64,000 nucleotides of DNA, taken from contig JAAVTG010000607.1 in the NCBI GenBank assembly GCA_011947345.1, positions 171,984 to 235,983 of the forward strand, written 5' to 3'. The stretch comes from Phytophthora quininea (lineage: Eukaryota; Oomycota; Peronosporomycetes; Peronosporales; Peronosporaceae). Position 1 is the stretch's first letter; the number at the start of each line of letters is the position of its first letter. Positions 33,947-46,347 of the stretch are shown one piece after another. The notes under the pieces are model-generated. The model worked only from the letters and a program-made list of their open reading frames with translations. It searched no databases and was not told the DNA's origin. The position numbers and the translations under genes are program-made.

Positions 33947-36900
33947 TCATTGCGAGCGTGCGGTCTCCTCAATCGGGTGGTATCGACAGCCTTCGTCGGG
34001 ACCACCGGGAGGAGTCATGAACCGGTTGGCCTCGAAGAGGAATTGGTTCAGGTCCACAGCCTTCGTCACGTACTCAAACACATCGCGCGTGGCGTCGTCC
34101 ATCTCCTCAATGTCGAAGCCTGTTCGTAGCGGCTTCTTCTCAGCCGCATCGATAGCAGGCTCGAAGACGTTGTAGGACCCGTCCGGATGGAAGATGTACT
34201 TGAGTTCCTCGGTGCGCACCCCTTGCTCATGCCGTTGAACGGGTTGCACATGACGACGTGTCGCTCTTGCGGGCTCTCTCGAGCTTCAGCCGCCAGCGCC
34301 TCCGCCTCCGAGGTTTTCACTTTGACATCTTCTTCCGATAGACCTTGAGCTGCTTGTGCCTGGGCTTCCTTCTGAGCTTCAGGTTGAGACCGCCGACGCT
34401 TCATCGAGTGGCCATAGCCGTGCTGGTAGAGCGGTTCCTCTGGAGTGACGCCCAAGATGTCGGCGATCGTGGCCATGAGATCCGACTGCATGGACAATTG
34501 GTTCACTACTTTGCCCTTGTCTTCTTCTCGTAGGAAATCATCCGCCAGAATGAGGAATGGCACTCGCGAGGCCTCGTCCCACACACCCGAGTCCGCAATG
34601 GACGGGTTGTTGTCGTGCTCGAGACGGCCGTAGCCATGGTCGCCTTCGATGATCATGATCGTGTTCTTCATCAGCCCCTTGGCACGCATTGCAGCGATGA
34701 AGTCGCCCAGCATTTCGTCTGAGAAGTACATCGAGTCCAAGTACTTCTTGTTGTAGCGTGTGTAGAGCCCCGAGAGGTCCGGCGTGTCGTAGAAGTCCGG
34801 AAGCGCCCACGGGTTGTGGCTCGTGATACTGTACATGTCAATAAAGTACGGCGATTGCAGCCCTTCCCAGCCAGGAAGCGGCGGCTTCGTCGTGGAGACA
34901 GTCTTTGTTGCAGAGGTTTTCGATGACGACACGTCCGAGTGAGCGGCGCGATAGTGTCTACCTTTGCTGCGACTGGAACCGTGATGGCTCCTTCGTCCGT
35001 CGCGTTCGTCGACTGTCCCGGAAGTTTGCTATCTGCATTAAGCTCTGGCAGCGACATCGACGACGACGCGTTCGTGGAGTTCATGCTGGCATTGTGAGCC
35101 GATTCGATGGCGTAGAGAAGCATCTCGAACGACAAGTGGTCGTGCATGCCCCAAGAAAAGTGGTCGTCGGGTGTGTTCTTGTAGTTGCGCGTCTCGTGCA
35201 GCATCTTGCGGATTTTGCGGTCGTCCACCAGCTTGTCAAAGCCGTTTTGAAGGAGGAACTTGTCCCAATACTCCCACGTCAGATCGACAGCGCTCCAAAA
35301 CAGGTTAAAGTAGCCACGGTTCTTCAAGAACTGCGGCAGACCTCGCACGTTTAGCGTAGTGCTATACTGTTTGAGAGCAGTAGTCTCGGTGCACGACGGT
35401 AGCATACCGAACAGTGTCGTAAGAAGCGTGCGAGTCGTCTGCACACACTGCGTGTAGTGTTTGCTGTAGAGCACACCCGACTTGGTCAGCTCGTCGAAGT
35501 GCGGCGTCGCGCTTTTGCCTGTGGCCTCCTTTTTCGCGGCACCACCGAGCACACCTACATCTAAGTGTCTCCACGATTCCATATTCAGTACGATGATGTT
35601 GGGCTGGGCTTTGATCTTCTTCTCGCCTTCGGAAGCAGCGTCGTTGTCGGACGTTGCATTCTGTGGGTCCTCAGGGGCAGGCACATTCAGATCTAGTTCA
35701 AACACATTCTCGCCTTCATAGCCCGTCGTCTTGCGCCACAGCAATGCGCACTGGTCATCGTTGCCGAGACCATCTACTTCGTACTTCTCCGCGACACCGA
35801 GTGTTGAACGCAGAGCACTACTTGCCGCAGTGCAGTTAATCTCTTCGCGGTGGATTGAGGTGGGGTGTTCGAAAAACTGCTCCGTCTGCAGTGCAAACAT
35901 TGCGTTGTTCATGAGCTTCATGTCCACGCCTCCCTTTCCATCGATGAGCATTGACGCAGACAACGCACAACACGTCATGAGTACACTAGCGAGAATGCAT
36001 CGACCCAGCACGGTCAATGGGCCCGCCTTGGAGAATGACGAGCCAGATCCGTAGCCAGGAGAGCAAATGGGAGAGCTGGGCACGAACGCCGAGGCGAAAC
36101 CACTCGAGGTTGAAGCACTGCTGCCCTGAACGTGGTTGTAACCTTGGCTACTGCGTCTTCGTGATCGGGTGGGCTTGCTTGCACGATGCCAGTACGAAGC
36201 GAACAAATTCGATACGTACGAGCTAGATGACGTGGTCGTACTGGAACCTGCCATCGAGTCCTTGCGTGCATTAAACCGTCGGTCGAAGCAGCAGCAAATT
36301 GCACTCGGCAGTCTTAAAAAGTCCGGCGCCAGCGGCAATCTTCCAGTGTAGAACCCGAACGTCAGCGCAGCCATGAGCGCCAGATATACCGCCCAGGACC
36401 CCATCACCGTCCGCGTTAACACTTCCTCGTCCAGCAACGAAGCTGTGAACTGCGTCATGTAGTTGAAGAAAATGTTGACGAAGGCGCGGTTCAGTCTCGG
36501 ATGCATCGTCACCTGCAAGCAAAAATCCGCGACGCTGGCGATGGTCGCCGCCACGAGAATAATCTGCAGCAGCGTCAAAATGACCATCGAGTGCATCGCT
36601 CTCCTGAGTCTCGCGATTAGAGCAGGGCTGTTGGCTGCTCCGCCCAGACTCAGCAGCGTTCTGTGGTTCGTGGTCACACCAGACGCCAACGCTTCCATGC
36701 CTTCGTCCCTCAAATCGTATTCGTTCGCCAGTACCGGCATATACACCGGTAGAAATCGCGCACTGCTGCTGCGTTCTCTTAGAAATCCACTGTTGGGGAA
36801 ACTCCGGGAGCTCTGCGAGTTGGCTGAGATCAGTCCTGTCGGAGTCAGACTACCGCTGTCGAAGAGCACCTTGACCAGACAAATGCAGGTCGAGGCCTGC

Positions 36901-37223
36901 AGAAAGATGGCGATGTCTTGCATGAGTCCTGCGACCAGCGCCTGCAGAATCTTGGGGCCTGAAAACCGGTGCACGAAGCGCGCAAAGTTCAGGACGCGGC
37001 CGAGTACCGGCAGTCCCAGGAACGCGTACACCAGCACGGCCAGCCACATGGTCTGGTACACGCGTTGACTCGCCATGACGACGGAGCGGCCTCCCCACCA
37101 CCGCCGCGTGCGTCCCAGCAATGACGCGTCCGCCTCCATGTCCAATTGTCGACCTCCTTGAGCGACGTCATCCAGCTGCAGCGTGGGCGAGAGCCCCCGG
37201 TTGCGGCGGTAGATCATGGGCAT
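33947..37223 (-). CDS. LtaS-like membrane sulfatase / alkaline phosphatase-superfamily protein
   Basis: Start ATG 37223 (MPMIYRRNRG). The first 440 residues contain several membrane spans (MWLAVLVYAFLGLPVLG; LVAGLMQDIAIFLQASTCIC; MVILTLLQIILVAATIASVA) and long Ser-rich loops. The catalytic domain begins at PNIIVLNMESWRHLDVG, with HYTQCVQTTRTLLTTLFG (nucleophile Thr region) and MIIEGDHGYGRLEHD (metal-binding Asp-His). This matches the bacterial lipoteichoic-acid synthase/phosphoglycerol transferase fold, where enzymes transfer phospho-groups outside the membrane. Frame gaps occur near 34951-34953 and in the C4 run at 34219-34222. About 1,090 residues. Substrate in oomycetes is unknown. Confidence 0.8.
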
Positions 37224-37249
37224 CTTGATGCGGTCGGAGAGTGCCAACC

Positions 37250-37623
37250 CAGCCCTGGCGAAAGTTGCCGGGCGTTTTAGTCGTTAAGACTCCGCGGTTA
37301 TGACAAAAATACCCTCTCCACGCAACCGCCCGCGGCGTGTCTTAACTGGAGGATGGCGAGCACTTGAGGCCGGTAACTCGTGCTTGGCAGTCTTGGGCTG
37401 TTGCTCGTCGTGGACCAGCCTGCGGACTTGTACTGTGGGCCAAGGCGGCGAGGAAGAGCACAAGGGCCAAGTGGACACGGACAGCCGACGGGAACAAGCA
37501 TACCGTGACTGACTCACCCTACCCGCAGCGACCTCATTGGCAGAAATGGCGCGGTACCCCACGATTGGACGAAACAAGCACCCAAGTTACAGAACCCATC
37601 CAATAGACTTGGCGCCAACGAGC
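37250..37623. promoter_or_regulatory. Divergent promoter region, sulfatase-like gene and UFSP2
   Basis: Two start codons face away from each other across 400 bp. On the plus side ctcattgg (37528-37535) fits the oomycete initiator pattern (TCA followed by pyrimidine-rich bases) about 90 bp before the chosen ATG. The assignment rests on motif and position only. Confidence 0.35.
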
Positions 37624-39701
37624 ATGGAGACCGTGGGCGCGATTCCGGCGGCGCTGCTGCGCTCTCTGCAGCGGCTCTCGCCGTCCGACGAGCAGGAGGA
37701 CGCCTCTGCTTACGACGTGCTGACTCGTGGCGCCATCCTCGGCGTATATACCCAGTTACCCTCGTCAGACAGCGACATCCCCATCATCCCGCGCCTCGTC
37801 ATCTTGGGGCTCTTGCGACAGGCTGCAGACACGGAAATCGCCGGTAACTTGGCAGATTACGTGCCCACTGGCATTAGCACACTCGGTAGCTTTGCAGTCG
37901 TCCGAGGCGCCTCGTCAGAAGATGAAGAAGCAGGTTAGACACAAGCTCGATACTTCTTTTTACTGTAAATATGGACTAACTTAATTATTATTATTATTTG
38001 TAGTGGAAGCGGTGGCGTTGCAAGTCGCTACGGAGAAGGAAAACATGTTGGTGTATGAGCTGACGACAAAGACGGCTAGTTTGTATCACTGTGAGGAAGG
38101 TAAAGCAACCAAGCTGGAATTGGAAGAGATGTCTGGGCTGCATGCTCGCGATTTCCATCGTGCGGTGGGTGTTGCACCGCTACGATGTGCTGTGGATATT
38201 TATGCGACGGAGAAGACGACGCTACTAAAGTTGTTGAGGAAATATCAAGCGGCTACGAAAGATGAGAAGGATTTTTCGTTCGGGTCGGAGGTACGATGAA
38301 GAGCAAGAATAGTGGGGGTTTCCGAGTGCTTAATGGCCGTGGAGAAGACGTGCTGAAGCCTGATGCGGAGCCTCTCTTGCTCGAGTCGCTTTTGCCTGAA
38401 GATGAGGATGAAAGTACCGATACCATGAGCAAGAAGAAAAGCAGCAAGAAGCAGAAGAAATCAACAGCAAAGAAGACTGCCTCGCAGCAGAATGATGGGG
38501 ACCAAAGTGAAGACGCTCCTCGATTCCTGCCGTCGTTGGAATACGGCGACATTGCCAACGTGGACTTGCTGGTCAGTCTCGCCCCAATGGAAGGCGCAGC
38601 CGAGGTCGCCGCGCCTGTCGTGACGATCCCGCCACCTTCTGGCCCGAAGTTCGTTCGCCGCCACTTTCGCGCTCATTGCGATGCGCTGGTGATCGTTCCA
38701 GTGAATGCATCCTTGCAGTCGATCTTGCCGCTGCTTCGTCAGCAACTTTACACGCAGCTGACGACGTTGTCGAAGCGACTCGAACATGCCGATGAGTCTG
38801 TGTCATCTGTGGCGGCGCATCAGTTCCCGCTGGTTGGTGCAGCGTTCCCATTGACGTTGATTTCAACCTCGAACGGGGACGACGACACTAACGACGATAG
38901 CATGGAGGACGACGAGTTTCTAGAAAGACTTCATCGAGCGTTCTTTCAGTCTGTGCAGCAGCCTCTCTTCCGCGAGTCCCGCGGGTGTTCGTTGGCGCAG
39001 CAGGGCGAGTGGCTTGCAGCCAGTGACGTGCTGTACAATGTGCACGAAGGAGTCCCTGGCTCTAGTGTGAGTGCACAAGGCCAGCGGTGCATACAAGCTC
39101 TGGTAGATGGCTTCTACGGCTACTACCACTACATGCAGCAGAACACAAACGACAAAGGTTGGGGCTGTGCTTACCGCTCGCTGCAGACGCTGGCGTCTTG
39201 GCTGTTCGTACAGCATTATACGCAGCAGCGTTTCCTCTCGCACGAGCAGATCCAGCGTGCACTGGTTCAGATGGGAGACAAACCTGCTCGCTTCCAAGGT
39301 TCGACTGAATGGATCGGTAGTCTTGAAGTAGGGTATGTTCTGGACGAGCTGTTTGGCGTGACGTTCCGTTCGTTGAGTGTTTCGAGCGGTGCTCAGCTTC
39401 CCGATGTTGCACGAGAGCTACTACATCACTTTGAAACACAAGGAACGCCCGTTATGATGGGAGGCGGCCAGTTGGCTTTCACGCTGCTAGGCGTCGACTA
39501 CGACCCGGATTCGGGTGCGTGTGCGTTCCTCACTTTAGATCCGCACTACACGGGCGATGAAGACTTGGCCACCATCCAGCAGCAGACTGTAGCGCTTGAA
39601 GGGTACAAGGCTGTCCCCTGCAGTTGGCGAAAGACGACATCCTTCGCCAAGAACAGTTTTACAACTTGTGTCTGCCGCAGCGCCCTACTGTTGGTGTATG
39701 A
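37624..39701 (+). CDS. UFSP2: Ufm1-specific protease 2 (peptidase C78)
   Basis: Exon 1 is 37624-37933; an intron of 70 bp (37934-38003, ATT-rich) leads to exon 2. The catalytic domain has NDKGWGCAYRSLQTLASW (nucleophile Cys codon 39166-39168), then PVMMGGGQLAFTLLGVDY and LDPHYTG (Asp and His). The C-terminus FYNLCLPQRPTVGV is typical of UfSP2 and appears only after a one-base gap in the AAA run at 39630-39632, giving a stop at 39699-39701. Another gap lies at about 38290-38305. About 670 residues, longer than human UfSP2 because of a Lys/Ser-rich insertion. It matures UFM1 and removes it from targets at the ER. Confidence 0.9.
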
Positions 39702-40101
39702 TCTGCTTAGACAACGGTGCAAGCAATACAACTCGTACAGCTACAGAAAATAGTTTATTTTCCCCTTGTTTCTGCGTTGAGGGACAGGCTCCACGACTGG
39801 AGTGGAGAGAACACCGCTCGGGTCATGAAGCCGTCGAGGTGGTTTTGGTGGTGGTGGTGGTAGTTGGGGTCGGTTGGTTTCCTTGCAATGGTGCCGAGAA
39901 TGTAGGCCGGAAGCTCGTGTACACTTGGACGGATATAGATAAAGGAGCTTCCGCTTCAGCATGCTGTTTTTCTTGGACACCGAGAGATTCGCCATCTCTC
40001 GTTGCCATTTCTTGTCTTCTGCTTTTTCTTTCTCGTCGTGATCATCTGTGTCTGTTGATCGAAACCACTAGGTTTCATCGTTTGTCTTTCGCTGTGGGGA
40101 G

Positions 40102-41322
40102 CTATCCCGACAGCGCGTGTCTGTTGTGTCTGTGCTGGAGGTTGGAGACAGCCGACGCGGCTGATGCCGAGGCCGCTGCGATGGCTCGCAGGTTCCTGCT
40201 CGGCGCATTATGCGCCGAGTTCTGCAACATCTGCGCCAGGATGTCCACCTGGTTCTTTTTGTTAATCTTTCTCTTCAACGCCCTAGTGGTCGAATCTTGA
40301 AGTGAGCCGTTCGTGGGTCCGGGTGTGTTACGCGACACCTGCTTGGCGAAGCGCAGCAAGTTCACCCAGAGCTCGGACTCCTCCGTCGTCTTAGTGCGTA
40401 GCAACATCATGGACGGTGCGTCCGCTCCCGTGTCGAGGAAGTCCAGACGGAAGTCTCCGTGGCTCATTTTCTCAATGTGGGCCACATTGCGCAGGTCAAT
40501 GACACCTCGTGGGCTCTTCCAGTAGCTGCGTTTGTACATGAGCACAACGCCCGCCTGGAAGTCAAGATAGAACCAGCGCTTACGGAAGCTACGCAGCAAG
40601 AACGGGATTGTGTCCTTAAGCACGTTGACGTAGCCACAGTAGGGCGGCAAGTCCAAGTCTGCAGGCGGCATGGGCGGCGGCATCTCGGTGCGCGTCGGTT
40701 GACGCAGCACCGGCGCCGGGATGCGCACCTGCTTGGCCTGCTCCTCCTGGAAGAGCTGGAAGAAGTACTGCTGCAGCTGGGACTTCTCCGACCTGATGAC
40801 GGTGATGGCCTGCACCATGCTGTCCTCATCATGGGCCAGCTCCGCCAGGTCGTCGTCGTCCAGCTCGAGGCTCTTGGCCTTGAGGCGGTCCTCCCGCTCC
40901 ATCTCCCAGAGCTCGTGCTCGTCCACCTCGTGGCCGTCGTCGTCTAGTAGTTGGAACCTACCGGAGTCGGTGCGTTCGCGGTGTAGCAGCGAGCGTGAGC
41001 TCATGATCAACTGCGACCCGAATGGGTACACAGCAGGACCCTGCTCGTACCGGTACTCGTCGTCTTCTTCCTCGTCGTCCTCGTCACGCCAGAAGCCGTC
41101 GCTTAGTCCGAAGTTCTGACGGAACATCTCGACCGTGTTGGCATCGCTGATGTCGTAGTAGCCATGCGACTCGAAGAACTCGAGGCCATCGTCGGCCGCG
41201 CCTTCGTACACGGCCTGCAGGTGCAGGTCGAAGGGAGTGCGGTCGTGGCGCTTCATGAAGCCCACTCCAGGAGCGGGCTCGGCGTCTGGCTCGAGGTTTT
41301 CGCTGCGCTGGCGCTTGCTCAT
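40102..41322 (-). CDS. PH-domain protein with acidic N-terminal half
   Basis: MSKRQRSENLEPDAEP starts at ATG 41322. Residues 1-220 are acidic (DEDDEEEDDEYRYEQ; LDDDDLAELAHDEDS), with a Gln-rich helix. A pleckstrin homology domain covers about residues 225-340, from YCGYVNVLKDTIPFLLRSFR through KRWFYLDFQAGVVLMYKRS to TTEESELWVNLLRFAKQ, containing the conserved C-terminal Trp. The tail has ALKRKINKKNQVDILAQML and an Ala/Ser-rich stretch. It probably binds phosphoinositides or a protein partner at a membrane. The 406-residue frame is uninterrupted. It converges with UFSP2 across about 400 bp. Confidence 0.8.
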   Translation of the reverse strand: MSKRQRSENLEPDAEPAPGVGFMKRHDRTPFDLHLQAVYEGAADDGLEFFESHGYYDISDANTVEMFRQNFGLSDGFWRDEDDEEEDDEYRYEQGPAVYPFGSQLIMSSRSLLHRERTDSGRFQLLDDDGHEVDEHELWEMEREDRLKAKSLELDDDDLAELAHDEDSMVQAITVIRSEKSQLQQYFFQLFQEEQAKQVRIPAPVLRQPTRTEMPPPMPPADLDLPPYCGYVNVLKDTIPFLLRSFRKRWFYLDFQAGVVLMYKRSYWKSPRGVIDLRNVAHIEKMSHGDFRLDFLDTGADAPSMMLLRTKTTEESELWVNLLRFAKQVSRNTPGPTNGSLQDSTTRALKRKINKKNQVDILAQMLQNSAHNAPSRNLRAIAAASASAASAVSNLQHRHNRHALSG

Positions 41323-42585
41323 GTGGAGGTAGTCCAGGTCTCCGTCCAGCGACGACAGCTTGCGCGCGAGGCGGCTTTGGCCGGGCGCGGGGGCAGCGGT
41401 ATGATGCGCTCCCGCGGTGATTGAGCATGGCGGTGGGCTCGGGCCGCTGCGCCATGGCCAGCATGGTTGCTGTGCTTGGCGCTAGATCCGAAAGATTGCT
41501 GGGTGGTGTGTGATTCGGGGCCTCTTCGCCCTGAGTGGCGCTTTTCCGATTGAAGCGCGACGGACCAGCCGGACGAGCGAGCGATCCGGCAGGTTGAAAC
41601 CAATGGGCAGTCGCGACACGGAGACAAAAATTCCCCACCGAGCCGAGGTGTCGACGCCTGTCACGAGACCCTTGGGGCTCCTTCCGCTCTTCTTCTCTCG
41701 CTTCGTGCCCCAGCCGACAAATCCCCCACTGCGGCCGGGCCGGGAGAATGTATGGATGACTGCAACTTCTCGAAGAAGTTCGGTCCAAAACGTCAGAACA
41801 CGCATACCAAGATCGGATATTTGAGGCGTCGGGTAGGGAGGCTCTGTGCCGAAACGTGTATCGAACAAGACGAACTACGCGAGAAATAGGTAGAGGGAAG
41901 AGAAATGAGCCTAGTACACTTGTTAACGCGCTCGCTTTCCGTCGGCAGCGATGGTGCTGTGCATGGTAAGTCGAGATGCACGTGGGGTCCCGATAGTATG
42001 CGTTTTTCGGAGTAGGGCTAGGCCTCATTCAAAAGCTGTTTTTTAGCGCCAGTTCCAGCCGGCAGAAAAGCCCGTCATCGACCGGTCGTCTCCGTGTCAC
42101 AATCGGAAGGCAAACTGCAATGCCAAGACAAGCGCGCGAGCAGCTCCAGGATAAGCACGTTGTAACAACTTGTAAGGGCGAGCGCGAGTCCTGTGTGGCT
42201 GGACGCCTCCGCATGCATTAGAGTTGCGCGCGCGGATGAATGAAGAAGATCCACGAGGGCTTGACGCCGCCCAGTTGCCAGCCACTCCAAAATGGCCTGA
42301 AAGAGCTTTGCGAGGCCGCCCAGGGTTCGACCATCTCGCCACCGCAATTGCTCGAGCCATCCCAAGGTCGTCAGCAATGGCCATCGGCACGCGGGGCTAA
42401 TCCTCCGCCCGTCGCACACTGGCGCTTTGCCTTGCGAGATCCTATTCCCAGCAAGTTTCCCAACTGCCATTGCATATGCACAAAATGTCAAGTTGTAGGG
42501 TATCGAAACACCAATGTACCTATCGTGGATTTCATCCAATCACAGGCCAGTGCACGAACAGTCGAATTGCTAGACAGTTGGGAGC
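41323..42585. other. About 1.26 kb between divergent genes, no supported gene
   Basis: Divergent promoters of the PH-domain and glycosyltransferase genes lie here. Open frames on both strands have no recognisable domain; they include Arg/Ser/Pro-rich shadows. No repeat or RNA gene is evident. Confidence 0.35.
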
Positions 42586-44189
42586 ATGGCCAAGAAGGAG
42601 TTCCACAAGGTCTACAATGCGCAGGCGCGGCGCAGTCTGCGTCTGCCGACCCAGAGCCAGGTCGTGGTCGGCACCATGGGGCTGGCGGCGCTGCTGCTGC
42701 TGCTGGAGATGAGCTTCCTGCGCGGAGGGAGCGACGTCACCAGCGACTACGTGCACGCCGAGGCGGCCGAGGGCCAGGACTTTTACCCGGACGAGATCCT
42801 GCAGAGCAACTGGGCGCAGGACGTCAAGCAGGAGGACCTGGTGCATCTGAGCCTGCTGCACGAGGCCTGTCTCACCCACAAGGAGAGCGTCGTGCCCTGG
42901 ACATATGGGCTCGGCGGGCAGGTGGCGTCCCCCAGCGTCCTCATTGACCGGGACGACCCAGATCTACTAGAGAAAATGAGACAATGTCCCGATGTGGACA
43001 TTTTCCTGCCGGTCGGGATTAGGGGCCACGGCTACTGCGAGGACTCGATCGCCTACACCAAATGTGAGCAAACTCGTGGATTGATCTGGTCTTAAAGTTG
43101 AAGCTGACTAAGATTTATTAATCTCTTTTTATTGTAGTTTTGAAGTCGAGGATGTTGCCTGCATGGGCGGTGGAGATGAAGTACGTGGACAAGAAGACTG
43201 GGCAGACGTTATCGTACCACGACTTGTGTCCGAAGACGCCCATGATCTTCCTCAACCACTACTGGGACGGCATCCCGGACTCTCCCGACTGGCCACTGAG
43301 CAAACCACTGTATCTGATGCCGAATATTGAAATGTACGAGCTCAAACCGGAGCACTACTGGAACGTAGACGTAGTGCTGTGCAAAACAGCAATATGTGCG
43401 CGAAGAGTGCGGCTCTGGTACGAACAGGAAGGCAATCCGCGCCGCACCAAGGTGCTGTACACGAGGCATACGTCCTCTGACGTGGCCACACTAGCTAAAG
43501 CTCGACTGGGTGACGACGAAATTAAACCCAAGAACTGGTCGGACGTGCAGTTTATCCACGCGGTAGGCACCAGCGTGCAAAGGGCACCAAGCCGGTGTTG
43601 AATTGCTGGCTTGAGCGCCCAGATTTCCCACCGCTTCACGTGTACATGCATGAGGATGTATACAATGGGAACTTAAAAAATTCTACGAGGATAAGATCCG
43701 AGATACTCAGGTACACATGCACGTCGGTCGAGCGAGCGCCGACGAGTTTGGCAAGATGATTGCGGAATCGGCCTTCTTCATGTGCACGAGTTTGCAGGAA
43801 GGGTACGGCCACTACATCAACCAGGCGCGAGCTAGCGGCGCGGTTATTGTGACGACCGACCTGCCGCCAATGAACGAGTTCCTGACGCCAAAGTCCGGTG
43901 TACTTATCCCAGTAAAGCGATGGGCGTACCAGGAGCAGCTTCTTGGTGGGAAATACAAGGGAGAACATGGTCTGCAAGGTTTAGAAGGATTCACAGCAGA
44001 TTTGGAAGGAGACGGAGTGTGTGCAGCTGTAGAGAAAATCCTCTCGATGACGCCGGCGGAGAGAGAGGAAATGGCGGATCGCGCTAAAAGCAGTACTTCA
44101 TCGACTTGAATTTCTTCGCTGCCAAGATGAACGAACTACGGCAAATTGCGCGTGGAGACGCTCCAAAACTCCGAGGCGACGGAAAGTAG
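42586..44189 (+). CDS. Type II membrane glycosyltransferase, GT4 (group 1) family
   Basis: MAKKEFHKVYNAQARRSLRL is a short basic cytosolic tail, followed by a membrane anchor (VVVGTMGLAALLLLLEMSFL), the Golgi type II layout. Exon 1 ends at 43063; an intron of 74 bp (43064-43137, GTGAGC...TTGTAG) leads to exon 2. EGYGHYINQARASGAVIVTT with PPMNEF is the nucleotide-sugar EX7E-type region of GT4 enzymes. Three one-base gaps, all in A runs (43579-43581, 43675-43680, 44086-44089), separate the frames; the last restores YFIDLNFFAAKMNELRQ up to TAG 44187-44189. Sugar donor and acceptor are unknown. Confidence 0.8.
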
Positions 44190-44338
44190 CCTCGCGGTTT
44201 GTGAGAAATCGCAGCAGTCCGTGTCTAGTGATGCGGAGGATAGGTAGAGGGTGAAGTACGAACAAGGCAACCATGTATCTACAGAATGAAAGCGAAACAA
44301 TGATCGTGGACTCAGCGCTGGGCCATTTTGCAATCTAC

Positions 44339-44758
44339 TTAACGCATCTTCAGCACGCCACCCTTCGACGATGCTAGGCCCCTCCTGGTCGTGTTCCACC
44401 GGCACACAGCATTGTCTTGTCGACGACATGCTTCAGCATTTCTCTTAGTTCCAAAGCACTTATTGGGCTTACTGCAATTGGTAGAACTGCGTGTGATTTT
44501 CTCCAGTTTGGCCCCATTCAACAAAGGTAGCGAGTGGAGCACTACGACATTCGGCACCGCTTGGTCGTTGTCGTCGTCGCCCTCACGGAAGTCTGAGTCA
44601 TCGGCTGTAGCGAGCTTTACTGGTGGAAAAGAGCTTGTCTTCTCGAGCTCCGAGAGGAACATAACGAGTAGAGGTGCAGGACGATCGCTATGCAAAGCGA
44701 CAACCGTGCTATCCAACTGCTTTGAGCAAATGTAATGCCCGTAATCGAGAAAACCCAA
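44339..44758 (-). pseudogene. Degenerate S1 protease-like fragment
   Basis: FPPVKLATADDSDFREGD matches the conserved segment of the intact paralog at 45172-46027 (QPVKLAAADDSDFKEGD), and GAKLEKITRSSTNCSKPNKC recalls its later part. The signal peptide, catalytic His region and GDSGGP block are absent. It is a decayed family member at the left end of the cluster. Confidence 0.6.
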
Positions 44759-45171
44759 AGCAAACCACTTCGCTTATCGCTCCGGCACTGCATCTTTCAA
44801 GTTGTCGTTTCCTTCTCCGACAATGAAGATTATCACTTCGGCACCAGTGATCACACTGTTCAACCCCGCTGGCTACTGACTAATCGAGAGATGTGGAGCC
44901 CATCCGAGATCGTCATGCTGCGCTGTGGTTTGTCAAAGCACAGTTGTTTGCAGAACGGCTTGCCCAATGCTTTGGCGTAGCAACGTCATGGCTCATGAGT
45001 CATTACCAGCTTGCGCTCGTGGGTCGACTCGGTTGCTACGAGTTCGTGCAACTACGGTAGACACTGACTTTCAAGAGATTGAATGAAGTTTCTGAAGGCC
45101 AAATGTATTGTTTGAACTTGGGTGTGTTTTGTCGAGAGGTGTCGTCTATCTACGAACTCCAAGCAGTTTTG

Positions 45172-46027
45172 CTAGAAGCAGCTTCCATTGACCAAGGACT
45201 CGATCCAGAACGAACTCGTGAGACGCGTCCGAATACCGAGGGCGAGCCTTCTACTCCACAGCGCTCGCCCCAGCTCACGACGCCGATTAGGATATCCTCG
45301 CCGGTCGACGATTTCTTGATCAACGGACCGCCAGAGTCGCCGTAGCAAGCACTTTTGCCAGAATCGCTGCCAGCACACAGCATGGTGTCGTCCACGACAT
45401 TGATGGGGTTTAGTTTCACAAGAGTTTCAGCGCACTTCTTTTGATTCCACAGGATGAGCTGCTCTTGCTGGAGCTCGTAAGCCTGGGTGTCATTTTCCCC
45501 GTTCGACCCCACCCGAGCAAAGTTACTTCATCGCCTTCTTTGAAGTCGGAGTCGTCGGCAGCAGCGAGCTTCACCGGTTGGTATGAGCTGGCCCTCTCAA
45601 GTTCCAATACCACGAAGTCATCGGTGAACTGCGCTCCGTTCCGGTAGTTTGGATGGTTCATGATCGACACCACTCGGATCTGTTCGCCATCTTGGGTGCC
45701 GTTGGCGTAGTAAGAACCGATTGAAACCCAGCGAATATACGCTTCGACGCAGTGGGAAGCGGTCAGCACGTGCTTTGTCGTGATGAGAGAGCCACCGCAG
45801 AAGTTCCAGTCGTCTTTCGCCGATCGCACACCAGTCACATACGGTCTCACTCCGACCGGAGCATTCTCGCCAGCAACAAGCAGCGATGTGCCGATCATGT
45901 CGTTGGATGAGATTGGGGCACCGATATCGCGGACTTGGTACTCGTCGTGCGTGGTACTGCCTTGAGCGTTCGCTAACGAAGGAACCGAGAGCAGGGCGAC
46001 GAGAGGAGTCGAAGCGATGATCTTCAT
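45172..46027 (-). CDS. Secreted trypsin-like serine protease with intact triad (paralog B)
   Basis: ATG 46027 starts MKIIASTPLVALLSVPSLAN with signal cleavage near ANAQG. The chymotrypsin fold has NFCGGSLITTKHVLTASHC (His), FTDDFVVLELE (Asp) and SACYGDSGGPLI (Ser), so all three catalytic residues are present. The C-terminus has SVFGRVSRVR and ends at TAG 45172-45174. Two frame gaps are needed, one at the C4 run 45507-45510 and one near 45205-45212. The family resembles Phytophthora GIPs, which bind plant endo-beta-1,3-glucanases in the apoplast, but an intact triad suggests this copy may be a true protease. It is divergent from paralog C across 320 bp. Confidence 0.75.
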
Positions 46028-46347
46028 TTGGCAGTTAGTTGTGGAGGTGAAGAGGTAAGATGAAGTGTGTTTTGCTTTCACCTAACTCCACAGAACAGTA
46101 CGAAAGCAGCAGCACCCCATCGTCACCTCGAGTGACGGATCACAAGAACTCGATGAATACGCGACGCGGTAAACGCTTTCGCACAATCGGCAGAGTGACC
46201 AGTCTGTAGACGTATGTTGAAGCCCATCCGAAGATTGCATGGTGTGTCGTTCTCCAGTGACGCAGCAGTTCACTACGCTTCAGTTTTTGAACCGACTCAC
46301 TTCGGTATTAGCAGCCTCCTCCCCACTCCCCACCCCTTTCAACCAAG
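46028..46347. promoter_or_regulatory. Shared divergent promoter of S1-like paralogs B and C
   Basis: A 320-bp interval between two oppositely directed secreted-protein genes. It is almost the same, in reverse orientation, as 56529-56849 between paralogs E and F (by eye, three substitutions and one G-run indel). On the C side cgactcacttcggt is initiator-like; on the B side cacttcatcttacc (reverse strand) is initiator-like. Confidence 0.6.

Noticed and set aside
41084..42028. 314-codon minus-strand frame upstream of the PH-domain gene
   Set aside because: Arg/Pro/Ser-rich without domain. Its left part overlaps the PH-domain gene in another frame, and the rest looks like non-coding intergenic sequence.
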